From Variovorax sp. IB41 (GTDB lineage: Bacteria > Pseudomonadota > Gammaproteobacteria > Burkholderiales > Burkholderiaceae_C), in NCBI RefSeq assembly GCF_016405905.1, contig NZ_JAEFCB010000002.1, positions 124,001 to 188,000 of the forward strand: DNA of 64,000 nt. Reading direction: 5' to 3'. The position numbers and the translations under genes were made by a program. Positions within the stretch are counted from its first letter, which is position 1. Each line of letters starts with the position of its first letter. The notes under the pieces are model-generated. The model had not been told where the DNA came from. It saw only the letters and a program-made list of their open reading frames with translations, and ran no database searches. Shown here one piece after another: positions 19,442 through 27,800 of the stretch.

Positions 19442-20422
19442 GTGGCCATTGTCTTTTCCCGGCGAAAGCTCACCGCATGGTGCATCGCCGCCTTTGCCGG
19501 TTTCGCCGCCGTCGCGTCCGCTCAAGCGCAGAACCTGGACGGCCCGCTCACGCTCGTCGTCGGCTACGCGCCCGGCGGCAGCACCGACCGCATGGCGCGG
19601 CTCATCGCCGAACGGCTGAGCCCGAAGCTCGGCGTCGCCGTGACGGTCGAGAACCGCCCCGGCGAAGGCGGCCGGCTCGCGGCCAAGCAGATCAAGCGCG
19701 CGACCGCCGCAGAGAACATCCTGATGCTCGGCAATCCGGCCGTGATGCTGATCGCGCCGCTCGTCATCAAGGACGCGGGCTACGACCCCGACAAGGACTT
19801 CGTGCCCGTCTCCCAGGTCAGCAGCTACGACTTCGCGCTGGCCGTGGGCAACAAGCTGCAGCTGGACCGCGCGATGTTCCTGGTGGGCCGCCTCTGGGCG
19901 CATCCGGAAGAGGCCGTCTTCGGCGTGCCGGCCACCGGCAGCCTGCCGCACTTCTTCGGCCTCATGGTGGGCGATGCGCTGAGCGTGCAGCCGCAGATCA
20001 AGGGCTACGGCGGCTCGGCGCCGCTGTCGGCGGACCTGAGCGGCGGCTCACTGCCCATCGCGATCGACACGCTCGATTCGCTCTATGCGCAGCACGTGGC
20101 CGGCAAGATCCGCATCCTGGCGGTGTCGGGCAAGAAGCGCGCGAGCTTCGCGCCCTCGGTGCCGACCTTCCGCGAGGCCGGCATGAAGATCGATGCCGAC
20201 GGCTGGAACACCTTCTTCGCCCCGAGCAGCATGCCGCAGCCGAAGGTGCAGCTGCTGGCCACGAAGATCCGCGAAGTCATGCAGGACCCGGGGCTGCAGA
20301 AGGCAGCCGATGCGCTCTACATCACGCCGGTCGTGAGCACCGCCGCGGAAACCGCGCAGATGCTCAAGGCCTACCGCCAGCAATGGGAGCCGGTGGTGCG
20401 CCGCTCGGGCTTCGCGCCCTGA
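19442..20422 (+). CDS. Bug/TctC-family extracytoplasmic substrate-binding protein
   Basis: This 326-residue receptor starts at GTG 19442, directly after AGGAGATCTC. The signal peptide is MAIVFSRRKLTAWCIAAFAG... ending around ASAQAQ. Bug motifs are present: LVVGYAPGGSTDRMARLI, VENRPGEGGRLAAKQIK, YGGSAPLSADLSGG and ILAVSGKKRASF. It stands alone opposite a MarR gene, with no transporter membrane subunits, so it is an orphan receptor whose ligand cannot be told. The convergent gene downstream ends immediately after it. Confidence 0.9.
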   Translation: MAIVFSRRKLTAWCIAAFAGFAAVASAQAQNLDGPLTLVVGYAPGGSTDRMARLIAERLSPKLGVAVTVENRPGEGGRLAAKQIKRATAAENILMLGNPAVMLIAPLVIKDAGYDPDKDFVPVSQVSSYDFALAVGNKLQLDRAMFLVGRLWAHPEEAVFGVPATGSLPHFFGLMVGDALSVQPQIKGYGGSAPLSADLSGGSLPIAIDTLDSLYAQHVAGKIRILAVSGKKRASFAPSVPTFREAGMKIDADGWNTFFAPSSMPQPKVQLLATKIREVMQDPGLQKAADALYITPVVSTAAETAQMLKAYRQQWEPVVRRSGFAP

Positions 20423-21640
20423 TCAGTTCGCGAGCGCAAGCAGCGGCACGCCTGCATACGCGAGCCTGAACGCGTAGAAGATGGCTGCCGCATAGCCGGC
20501 GGTCACCAACCAGATTGCTGCGCGCCCGAACGGCACGCGCCACATCGCGATCAGCGCGCCGGCCAGCGGCAGCACCTGCTGCGCATGCACGCCGAGAAAA
20601 TGCGGCACGCGCAGATCGCCGCCGGTGGCCGACCAGCCGAGCACGGGCAGCACCGCGCCGCCCGCGAGCGCGCCGAAGGTCGGGCCTTCGTGCTGGCTGA
20701 TCGCGATGCCCGCGCCCGCGCCGGCCACGAAGGTCAGCACGAGGCCGATCACTGTCGCGAGCCGGTAGGCCGGCGGCAGCGCGTCGCCGTGGCGCGCGAA
20801 CTGCCAGGCGAGCGGCAAGGCCGTGACATTGAGCGCCAGCGCGCCCACGCCCATCAGCGCGTACATCACGGTGTGGAAGACCGAGCTGTTGTTGAAGTGC
20901 GAGGCCTGTCCGAGCGCGCCCTGCAGCGTGATGTAGCCGACCTCGAACGTGCCCGCCGCGATGACGACGGCGACGATGGCGCGCACCACGGGCGAGTTGC
21001 GGCGCTCGCGCGGCAGGTCACCGACGAGCCAGGCCATGGTGAGTGCATAGAGGCTCACCGAGGCCATGAACTTCAGCGGCTTGACCCACACGCTGACGCC
21101 GTCCAGCGTGCGCGGATCGAAGTAGCTCGCCACCAGCGCGGGCACCGTGATCGCGAGCAGCAGGCCGCCGAACTCCGCGAGTTGCGGCTGGCGTGCATGG
21201 AGCGCACGCGCAAGCTGCATGGAGGCCGGTGCCACGCGCAGCGCAAGAAAGGCCAGCAACCCGACCGGTCCGAACAGGAAAGTGAGCGCAAAGCAGGGGA
21301 TCAGCAGCACCGGCGCGATGCCGGCGCGCTCGCCTTCGCGCGCGATCCAGGTGCCCACGAAGAGATCGAAGGCCAGGTAGTGGAACCACCCCGCGGTGAG
21401 CAGGCCCGGGTGCTGGAACAGCGCATGCACCGCCGACAGCGAGCTGTAGCCGCCGCCCTCGGCCGACGACCAGTACGTGGCCATCAGCCACCAGTAGACC
21501 AGCCCGAGCCCGACCGGAATGACGATGCCGGTCAGTGCCCAGATGGCGGGCTTGGCGCGGCCGAGCCAGGGCGCTGCGCCCAGGGCCGCCCAGGCGGGAA
21601 GGGCGATGGTGCCGCCTGCGCTGAAGAGTGAATCGAACAT
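20423..21640 (-). CDS. Polytopic membrane protein with ABA4-like N-terminal domain
   Basis: This 405-residue integral membrane protein has about 10-11 hydrophobic segments. The first 140 residues contain GLLTAGWFHYLAFDLFVGTWIAREGERAGI and LIPCFALTFLFGPVGLLAFLALR, the signature of the ABA4 (DUF4281) family. The C-terminal two thirds form a separate multi-helix region (FDPRTLDGVSVWVKPLKFMASVSLY...) that I do not recognise. ATG 21640 (MFDSLFSAGG) is used; an upstream extension is not plausible. It is divergent from a TetR gene, which probably represses it. Function is unknown; plant ABA4 acts in neoxanthin formation, but that need not carry over. Confidence 0.8.
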   Translation of the reverse strand: MFDSLFSAGGTIALPAWAALGAAPWLGRAKPAIWALTGIVIPVGLGLVYWWLMATYWSSAEGGGYSSLSAVHALFQHPGLLTAGWFHYLAFDLFVGTWIAREGERAGIAPVLLIPCFALTFLFGPVGLLAFLALRVAPASMQLARALHARQPQLAEFGGLLLAITVPALVASYFDPRTLDGVSVWVKPLKFMASVSLYALTMAWLVGDLPRERRNSPVVRAIVAVVIAAGTFEVGYITLQGALGQASHFNNSSVFHTVMYALMGVGALALNVTALPLAWQFARHGDALPPAYRLATVIGLVLTFVAGAGAGIAISQHEGPTFGALAGGAVLPVLGWSATGGDLRVPHFLGVHAQQVLPLAGALIAMWRVPFGRAAIWLVTAGYAAAIFYAFRLAYAGVPLLALAN

Positions 21641-21675
21641 GAGGGGGTCAGGATCAGAAAGGATGGGCGCTATCT

Positions 21676-21726
21676 TGACGGTGTTTAGATAAAAATGCCA
21701 GCACAATTTGAACGGTGTAAAGTTCA
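21676..21726. promoter_or_regulatory. Repeated TetR-type operator in the divergent gap
   Basis: Two related elements occur in the 116-base gap: TGACGGTGTTTAGA near 21676 and TGAACGGTGTAAAGTTCA at 21709-21726. The latter has inverted TGAAC/GTTCA arms. The shared core ACGGTGTWWA is typical of a TetR-family binding site placed between a regulator and its divergent target. Confidence 0.5.
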
Positions 21727-21756
21727 CGCTTCGACGACTCCGGACATCGAGCAGCC

Positions 21757-22386
21757 ATGGCGGCAAGAAAAAAACCAGTGCAAGTCCCCGCGCCCTACCA
21801 CCATGGGGATCTGCGCGCGGCGTTGATCCAGGCCACCGAAGGCCTGCTGGCCGAGAGCGGCATCGAGGGGTTCTCGCTGCGCGAGGTGGCACGCCGCGCG
21901 GGCGTGTCGCCCGCCGCGCCGCTGCATCACTTCGGCAGTGCGGCGGGGTTGCTGACCGAGGTGTCCATCCTCGGCTTCGAGGAGCTCACGCGCTGCCTGC
22001 GCGAAGGCACGGCGACCGGCGGCGACGACCCCGCGCGCAGGCTGCGCGGCCAGGGCGTGGGGTATGTGCAGTTCGCGCTGGCGCATCCGGGGCGCTTCCA
22101 GCTCATGTTCCGCAAGGACCGCCTCGTGTGGGACGAGCGGCTCAAGCACGCGGCCGACGCGGCCTTTCTCGAACTCGAGCAGGTGGTGCGCGACTACACG
22201 CGCTGGGGCCGCGACAGGCCGCTGGACCACGCGACCCAGGCCGCCGTGATCGCGGCCTGGTCCACCGTGCACGGCTTCGCGCACCTGGCGCTCGACGAGA
22301 AGTTCGGCGGCCCCGCGGATGCGCAAGGCACCCGGAGTTTTGTCGACGGCATGCTGCCGGAAATCATGCGGCAGCTCTGGCCCTGA
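21757..22386 (+). CDS. TetR-family transcriptional regulator
   Basis: This 209-residue TetR protein has the HTH at YHHGDLRAALIQATEGLLAESGIEGFSLREVARRAGVSPAAPLHHFGSAAGLLTEV. A C-terminal ligand domain of the WHG/TetR_C type follows (LAHPGRFQLMFRKDRL...AAWSTVHGFAHLAL). It is divergent from the ABA4-like membrane protein gene, and repeated ACGGTGT elements lie between. Its 3' end runs directly into the remains of a transporter gene that lacks its own start region. Confidence 0.9.
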   Translation: MAARKKPVQVPAPYHHGDLRAALIQATEGLLAESGIEGFSLREVARRAGVSPAAPLHHFGSAAGLLTEVSILGFEELTRCLREGTATGGDDPARRLRGQGVGYVQFALAHPGRFQLMFRKDRLVWDERLKHAADAAFLELEQVVRDYTRWGRDRPLDHATQAAVIAAWSTVHGFAHLALDEKFGGPADAQGTRSFVDGMLPEIMRQLWP

Positions 22387-23146
22387 GCACGCTCGGGAAA
22401 CCTGCGCGGGCCGCCGCGGCCTCACGCCGCGCACCTTCGCGCTGGCCGCGTTCGGCGGCGTGGCGCTGGTGGCCAACTGGCTGCTGATCTTCGCGTCGTT
22501 CTCGCGCGCATCGATCTCCATTGCCACCGCGGTCTACAACACGCAGCCCTTCATGCTCGTCGCGCTCGGTGCGCTGTTGTTCTCCGAACGGCTCACCGCG
22601 ATGAAGGTGGGGTGGCTGTGCATCGCATTCGCGGGCGTCGTGCTGGTGGCGCAGGCAAAAGGTGGTGGTGCCGGCGGTGGTGGCGGGGACTACTTCACGG
22701 GTGTGCTGATGGCACTGGGCGCGGCCTTCTTCTATGCCGTGGCCGCCATCGTCGCGAAGAAGCTCGGCGACATGGCGCCGCACCTTATCGCGCTGATCCA
22801 GGTCTGCGTCGGCATCGCGATGCTCGCGCCGTTCGCGCACCTGCGCGCGCTGCCCACCGACGCGGCCACCTGGGGCATTCACGTCACGATGGGCGTGATC
22901 TACACGGGGCTCGTGTTCATCCTGCTGTACGGCGCGATCCAGAAGCTGCCGACGACGGTGGCCGGCGCGCTGTCGTTCATCTATCCGCTGGTGGCGATCG
23001 GCGTCGATTTCGTCGCGTTCGGCCAGCGGCTCACGCCGGCGCAGCTCATCGGCGCAGCGGCCATCCTTGTCGCGGCGGCGGGCATGACCTTCGGGTGGAC
23101 CTTGCCCGGCCTGCGGGGACGATCGCCCGCGGCGCGCAAGGGCTGA
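22387..23146 (+). pseudogene. EamA/DMT-family transporter lacking its first two helices
   Basis: The frame reads AGRRGLTPRTFALAAFGGVALVANWLLIFASF onward to GRSPAARKG and contains eight hydrophobic helices with the EamA pattern (YNTQPFMLVALGALLFSERLTAMKVG... and the second repeat from YFTGVLMALGAAFFYAVAA). Intact members have ten helices and about 290-300 residues. Here roughly the first 50-60 residues are missing, with no convincing ATG and ribosome-binding site between the tetR stop and the first helix. A deletion joining tetR to the transporter remnant is the simplest explanation. A GTG-started shortened protein remains possible. The first bases after tetR may not belong to the gene. Confidence 0.6.
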
Positions 23147-23150
23147 CGGC

Positions 23151-23501
23151 TCACGAAGCGCGCGAACGAGTCAGCTGCAGATGCCGCTGCAGCCAGGCCC
23201 GCATGATCGTGCGTCGTTCGATGCCGGGAGCTGCCGCGAGAAAGGCTTCCGCATCCGCCCTGGACAGCGGCTCGGACCGCGCCACCGTCGTGGCCACGGA
23301 CTGCACCTGCAGCCAGAGCGCGCCGCAATGGACGCACCCCTGGATCGCGAGTTCGTACGCATCGACCCGGCCGAGGTACGCCTCGGTGGGGTCGCGCCCG
23401 GGCGTGCCGCAGCAGGTCCATTCGAGGCTCATGTCTTGCGGCTGCCGCGCCGCGTTCGCCCATCCCGCGAAGCGGGACCAGAGGCTTGTTGTTGCTTGCA
23501 T
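23151..23501 (-). CDS. Conserved hypothetical protein, 116 residues
   Basis: I do not recognise this protein. ATG 23501 (MQATTSLWSRFAGWANAARQ) follows GGAG by 7 bases. It contains WTCCGTPGRDPTEAYLGRVDAYELAIQGCVHCGALWLQV, with a Cys pair and a later CxxC that could bind a metal, and a basic C-terminus. No signal peptide or membrane helix is seen. It converges with the truncated EamA gene (4 bases apart). Confidence 0.6.
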   Translation of the reverse strand: MQATTSLWSRFAGWANAARQPQDMSLEWTCCGTPGRDPTEAYLGRVDAYELAIQGCVHCGALWLQVQSVATTVARSEPLSRADAEAFLAAAPGIERRTIMRAWLQRHLQLTRSRAS

Positions 23502-23665
23502 GTCGATGCTCCGACGGCCACGCCGCGATGGATTCGAGCGGCGGGCCGGAGCAGCAAGGCTATCGAAGCGCGCGTAAAAAAGGCGCAAAAAAAGCCAACG
23601 ATCGGCGCGGCTTGGGACCGCTCCGAATCGTTGGCTGCCCACTCGCGTGGGTGCCGGGTCGCGCC

Positions 23666-24211
23666 TTAGCCGGCGCGCTGCTGGCGCCGGCCCAGTGCGA
23701 ACACCGAGTTCGGCGCGTCCACGACGAAGGGCTTGCGCGCGGGCGTGCCGACCACGGTCGTGCGCCTGCTGCCGGCCACGCTGGTGGCGGCCTGCACGCC
23801 CTTGGCCTTCTGCTCGTCGACCAGGCTCTGCAGCGAGATCGATTTCAAAAACTCGACCGCCCGCAGGTTGACCGAGGCCCAGAGCTCGTCGACCTCGCAG
23901 CGGCCGGTGTCGTCCACGTCGTCGCCGGCGCGGCGGCGCGTGGTCTCGTTGCCGTGGTCCTCGATGGAGAGCACGATGTCGGCCACGCTGATGAGCGCGG
24001 CCTTGCGGCTGAGCGAATAGCCGCCGCCCGGCCCGCGCGTGGATTCGACCAGGTCGTTGCGGCGCAGCTTGGCGAACAGCAGCTCCAGGTACGACAGCGA
24101 GACCCGTTGGCGCAGGCTGATGGAGGCCAGCGTGACCGGGCCCGAGCGGCCGTGCAGGGCGATGTCGATCATCGCGGTGACCGCGAAGCGGCCCTTGGTG
24201 GTGAGGCGCAT
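23666..24211 (-). CDS. Rrf2/IscR-like regulator lacking the Fe-S ligands
   Basis: This 181-residue Rrf2-family protein starts like IscR (MRLTTKGRFAVTAMIDIALH...) and has the wHTH SYLELLFAKLRRNDLVESTRGPGGGYSLSRK. IscR binds a 2Fe-2S cluster through three Cys and a His in the loop after the HTH. Here the equivalent loop (about residues 85-110) keeps only Cys105 (GRCEVDELW), the other two cysteines are gone and the His position is Asp. This is the only cysteine in the whole protein. There are no isc genes nearby. It is probably a paralogue that senses something else or is cluster-independent. GGGAG lies 7 bases before the ATG. Confidence 0.85.
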   Translation of the reverse strand: MRLTTKGRFAVTAMIDIALHGRSGPVTLASISLRQRVSLSYLELLFAKLRRNDLVESTRGPGGGYSLSRKAALISVADIVLSIEDHGNETTRRRAGDDVDDTGRCEVDELWASVNLRAVEFLKSISLQSLVDEQKAKGVQAATSVAGSRRTTVVGTPARKPFVVDAPNSVFALGRRQQRAG

Positions 24212-24240
24212 GGAAAGCTCCCTTCGTGACTTGGTGAGCG

Positions 24241-24939
24241 TTACTCGTCCCGGCCGCCGCCCATGCCCAGAAGGGCGAGCAGTGCCTGGAACACGTTGTA
24301 GATGCTGAGATAGACGCCCAGCGTGGCGGAGATGTAGTTGGTCTCCAGGCCGTCCTTCACGCGCTTGAGGTCATGCAGGATGAAGGCCGAGAAGATGCCG
24401 ATGGCCGCGACCGCCAGCGTCATCATCAGCGCGCTCGACTGGATGAAGAAGTTGGCGATGCCGGCCACCAAGAGCAGGATGGCGCCGATGAAGAGCCACT
24501 TGCCCATGGACGACAGGTCGCGCTTGATGACCGAGGACAGCGTGGCCATGCCCAGGAAGATCGCGCCGGTGCCGGCAAAGGCCGTCATCACCAGGTTCGC
24601 GCCGTTCGCGAGACCCAGCACCGAGCCTACGAGGCGCGAGAGCATCAGCCCCATGAAGAAGGTGAAGGCCAGCAGCACCGGCACGCCGGCGGCCGAGTTC
24701 TTGGTCTTCTCGATGGCGTACATGAAGCCGAAGGCGCCGCCCAGGAACACCATGAGGCCGATGCCCGGCGACATGGCGCGCGCCAGGCCCGTGGACACGC
24801 CGATCCAGGCGCCCAGCACGGTGGGCACCATCGACAGCGCGAGCAGCCAGTAGGTGTTGCGAAGAACGCGGTTGCGTTCCTGGGCCGACGCAACGGGTGC
24901 GTCGAAGCCGGGGTGGTAGATGGGTTGACCGTTGTTCAT
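24241..24939 (-). CDS. Bax inhibitor-1 / YccA-family membrane protein
   Basis: This 232-residue protein has seven hydrophobic helices after a soluble start (MNNGQPIYHPGFDAPVASAQERNRVLRNTYWLLALSMVPT). It ends with the family signature AFILHDLKRVKDGLETNYISATLGVYLSIYNVFQALLALLGMGGGRDE. Bacterial members (YccA, YbhL) are inner-membrane proteins; YccA binds and modulates FtsH, and some members conduct ions. It lies 29 bases upstream of the IscR-like gene in the same orientation, so the two may be co-transcribed. Confidence 0.92.
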   Translation of the reverse strand: MNNGQPIYHPGFDAPVASAQERNRVLRNTYWLLALSMVPTVLGAWIGVSTGLARAMSPGIGLMVFLGGAFGFMYAIEKTKNSAAGVPVLLAFTFFMGLMLSRLVGSVLGLANGANLVMTAFAGTGAIFLGMATLSSVIKRDLSSMGKWLFIGAILLLVAGIANFFIQSSALMMTLAVAAIGIFSAFILHDLKRVKDGLETNYISATLGVYLSIYNVFQALLALLGMGGGRDE

Positions 24940-25070
24940 TCTGATTCCTTGATCGGGCGCCCCGGCGGTGCGGGAACGCGGTGTGGCACGGGAAAAAAGC
25001 GGGGTTTTCGCGATGCGAGCGGTTGCCGGAATGCGGCGGCGCGGTCGGATCGACAAAGAGGGAGCCGCAA

Positions 25071-25087
25071 AGGCTCCAGGTCGCGGC
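25071..25087 (-). terminator. Small hairpin downstream of the 121-residue secreted protein gene
   Basis: GGAGCC-GCAAA-GGCTCC is a perfect 6-bp stem placed 7 bases beyond the stop of the minus-strand gene that ends at 25094. The remaining bases between 24940 and 25093 show no gene. Without a T-run the call is tentative. Confidence 0.35.
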
Positions 25088-25093
25088 GGAGCC

Positions 25094-25459
25094 TTAGGCG
25101 ACCAGGGCGGTGCCGCGGGGTGGCCGCTTGGGCCGATCGAGGAGCGGTGAGAGCGCGGGCGTCAGGGCGAGTCCGCGCGGTTGTTCCGAGAGAAAGAGCA
25201 CGACCGGCACGGGGTGCCGGGCATCGACCAGTTCGACGTGCTCGGAGCCCGCCTCGTCATGGGAGGGGAGCTCGTCCGCCAGGTCCATGGCGTCGCTCAC
25301 GAAGGCATCGGAGAGCGACATGCCGGTCGTCACACAGGTCTGCATGTCGGCGCCCGCATGCGCGGGATGCCCGGCGCCCATCAGGCCCTGCGCGAACACG
25401 GCAAGGCCGTAGCAGGACAACATGAGGGTGAGGACAGTAGCGGCGAACCAGCGTGACAT
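25094..25459 (-). CDS. Small exported protein of unknown function
   Basis: I do not recognise this 121-residue protein. It begins with a clear signal peptide (MSRWFAATVLTLMLSCYGLAVFAQG). The mature region is acidic (DAFVSDAMDLADELPSHDEAGSEHVELVD) and the tail is proline- and arginine-rich. The single pair of histidines before MQTC, and the cysteine itself, might bind a metal, but nothing specific can be said. It precedes the BI-1 gene on the same strand with a 154-base gap and a hairpin. Confidence 0.6.
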   Translation of the reverse strand: MSRWFAATVLTLMLSCYGLAVFAQGLMGAGHPAHAGADMQTCVTTGMSLSDAFVSDAMDLADELPSHDEAGSEHVELVDARHPVPVVLFLSEQPRGLALTPALSPLLDRPKRPPRGTALVA

Positions 25460-25535
25460 GAAGCCGCGATTTTACCCGGCGCGCCCCGACCGGCCTTTTT
25501 ACGGGTTGTTTCGCCCATCCGGACGGCCGGACGTT

Positions 25536-27746
25536 TCAGGTTTCCAGGGTGGCGGGCGCCGCCTCGTCGCCGGGCTGCAGCCACTCGCGCGCATGGGTGC
25601 GCAGCGCGTCGATCTGCAGCCAGACCAGGGCCAGTTCGGTGTGGATGGTGCGTTCGGCAGCGCCGGCATCGCCGGCCGGTGCCACGGCCGCCGCGAGGGC
25701 CGCGCGCACGGCCGGCTCGGTGGCGGGCTCGTCCGCGATCGCGCCGCCCTGCAGCCCGCCGGCCAGCGCATCGAGCGCCGCCGCAGCGCCCTCGGCAGCA
25801 TCGCGCAGCACCGCCATGTGCGGCGAATCGGGCAGCGCGGCGCGGTGCGCGCCGAGCGCCGACAGGTAGCTCAGCAGCGTGTGCGAGCGGATCAGGAAGC
25901 GCAGCGCGATGCCCGCGCGCGGCCGCACATAGCCCGGCTCGCGGAACATGTCCGACACGGCGGTGGAGAGCGCCGCATCGGCGTTGTGGTCGTTGCGCCG
26001 CGCGAGGCGGTAGTCCAGGTGGTCTCGCGGGCCGGTGCCGTACTGCTCGAGGATCCGGCGCAGGTACCCCGCGTGGCTGCGCATGGCGGTGGCGGCCAGC
26101 TCGTTGATGCGCCGCGCCTGCCAGTGCGGCAGCACCAGGAGCACCGCGAGCCCGGCGATGGCGCTGCCGATGGCGGTGTCGACCAGCCGCGGCACGAGCA
26201 GGAGGCCGCTGTCGCCCACCTGGTTGAAGCACATCAGCACCAGCAGCGTCATCGCGGCCGTGGCGAGCAGATAGCGCGTGGCGCGCGTCGCGAAGAACAG
26301 CACGCCGGCCGCGACCGCGATCACCGACTGCACCAGCGGCTGCGGAAAGAGCTGCAGCAGCGCCCAGCCCGCGACCACGCCCAGCGCCGTGCCGGCGATG
26401 CGCTGGCCCATGCGGGAGACGGTGTCGCCGAAGGTCTGCTGGCAGACGAACAGCGTGGTCAGCAGGATCCAGTAGCCCTGCGCGGGGTGGATGGCCTGCA
26501 TCACGCCGTAGCCCGCGGCCAGCGCGATCGCCAGCCGCAGCGCATGGCGAAAGAGCGGCGAGCGCGGCGTGAGCTGCCGCCGCACGCGTTCGGCCGCATC
26601 GCGCCACGAACGCGGCGAGCGGTTGAAAAGGCCCATCTCGGTCCGTCCGGCGCGCGCCGACGGCTGGCTCGCACCGGCGAGTTGGCCGTCCAGCTGCGCG
26701 AGGTTGCGCGCGAGCGCTTCCACCGATGCGAGCAATGCCAGGCGATCGGGCGTGGTGGCGCGTGCCCGTTCGTGCTCGATGGCGCCGCGCAGGTCGGCCA
26801 GCGCCTGCACGGTTTCCTCGCCCACCTCGAAGGGCTCGCGCCGCGCGATCGAGCCGGCCAGCCGCTGGCACGCCAGCCCCTGCAGGCCGAGCACGCGCTG
26901 GCAGCGGTACAGCAGGTCGCTGTGGAAGAACGCATCGGCCAGCGCGTTGTAGTCGTCGTGCGAGGAGCTCGCGCGCTCGTGCACGTCCTGCGCGATCAGG
27001 TAGAGCCCGCGGTAGCGCGAGAGGCGCCCGGTCGGCGCCCGCGCGCCGATGCGGCGGAAGATGCTTTCCTTGGCGGCATTCAGCTCGCTCACCACCTCGG
27101 CGCTGAGCTGCGCGAGCGAGAGCCGCTTCTGCGCGATGTCGATGCCCCGCAGCGGCTCGAACAGCGACGCCTTGAAGCGCACGAAGTTGCCCAGCACCGT
27201 GAACAGCGTGACCAGCCGCGCCTGCACCGGCTGCGCCGGAAAGGCCGCGCACCACAGCACCGAGAACACGCCGTACCACGCGGCACCGGCCAGCAGCAAC
27301 AGCGGCTCGCGCCCTCCATCATGGCCGTGCGTGGCCTGGTTCTCGATGCCCAGCGTCGCGTACATCGCCAGGATCAGCGTCGCATACGCGATGGCCTTGT
27401 AGCGCGCCTCCACCGCGCCCAGCATCGTGAGCCAGAAGGCCGCGAACGCCAGCCCCGCGATGAAGAGCACCGGCCGGCCGAACAGCGCCTCCACCGAGAA
27501 GGACACCACCGCGAAGCACGCGAGCGTCACGAGCTGCGCGCGAAAGCGGCCGCGCCAGCTGTCGTCGGTCTCGGCGAGCGCGCTCGCGATGGCGCCGAGG
27601 AAAAGGGGAATCACCGCATCGGGGTGGCCGGTGTAGCCGCACACCGCCATCAGGCTGCCGAGCGTGAGAAGAATGCGCAGCGGTTGCGCGCGGGAGGCAA
27701 AGGAACGCAGGCGCTGGCGCAGCGAATCGGGGGACAGGGGGAGCAT
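25536..27746 (-). CDS. FUSC/YccS-family inner-membrane protein
   Basis: This 736-residue protein has the two-block layout of the YccS/YhfK family: an N-terminal group of helices (ILLTLGSLMAVCGYTGHPDAVIPLFLGAIASAL...), a long cytoplasmic middle, and a second FUSC-type helix block. The second block is recognisable by ALAAGYGVMQAIHPAQGYWILLTTLFVCQQTFGDTVSRMGQRIAGTALGVVAGW, the family signature. ATG 27746 (MLPLSPDSLRQRL) is used. YccS-type proteins are related to AaeB and fusaric-acid resistance efflux components, but most lack a known substrate. Confidence 0.9.
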   Translation of the reverse strand: MLPLSPDSLRQRLRSFASRAQPLRILLTLGSLMAVCGYTGHPDAVIPLFLGAIASALAETDDSWRGRFRAQLVTLACFAVVSFSVEALFGRPVLFIAGLAFAAFWLTMLGAVEARYKAIAYATLILAMYATLGIENQATHGHDGGREPLLLLAGAAWYGVFSVLWCAAFPAQPVQARLVTLFTVLGNFVRFKASLFEPLRGIDIAQKRLSLAQLSAEVVSELNAAKESIFRRIGARAPTGRLSRYRGLYLIAQDVHERASSSHDDYNALADAFFHSDLLYRCQRVLGLQGLACQRLAGSIARREPFEVGEETVQALADLRGAIEHERARATTPDRLALLASVEALARNLAQLDGQLAGASQPSARAGRTEMGLFNRSPRSWRDAAERVRRQLTPRSPLFRHALRLAIALAAGYGVMQAIHPAQGYWILLTTLFVCQQTFGDTVSRMGQRIAGTALGVVAGWALLQLFPQPLVQSVIAVAAGVLFFATRATRYLLATAAMTLLVLMCFNQVGDSGLLLVPRLVDTAIGSAIAGLAVLLVLPHWQARRINELAATAMRSHAGYLRRILEQYGTGPRDHLDYRLARRNDHNADAALSTAVSDMFREPGYVRPRAGIALRFLIRSHTLLSYLSALGAHRAALPDSPHMAVLRDAAEGAAAALDALAGGLQGGAIADEPATEPAVRAALAAAVAPAGDAGAAERTIHTELALVWLQIDALRTHAREWLQPGDEAAPATLET

Positions 27747-27800
27747 GGCTGCAATCTTGCACGATGCATGCCACGGCGCCGCCACGCTCCGGCCATCGCG

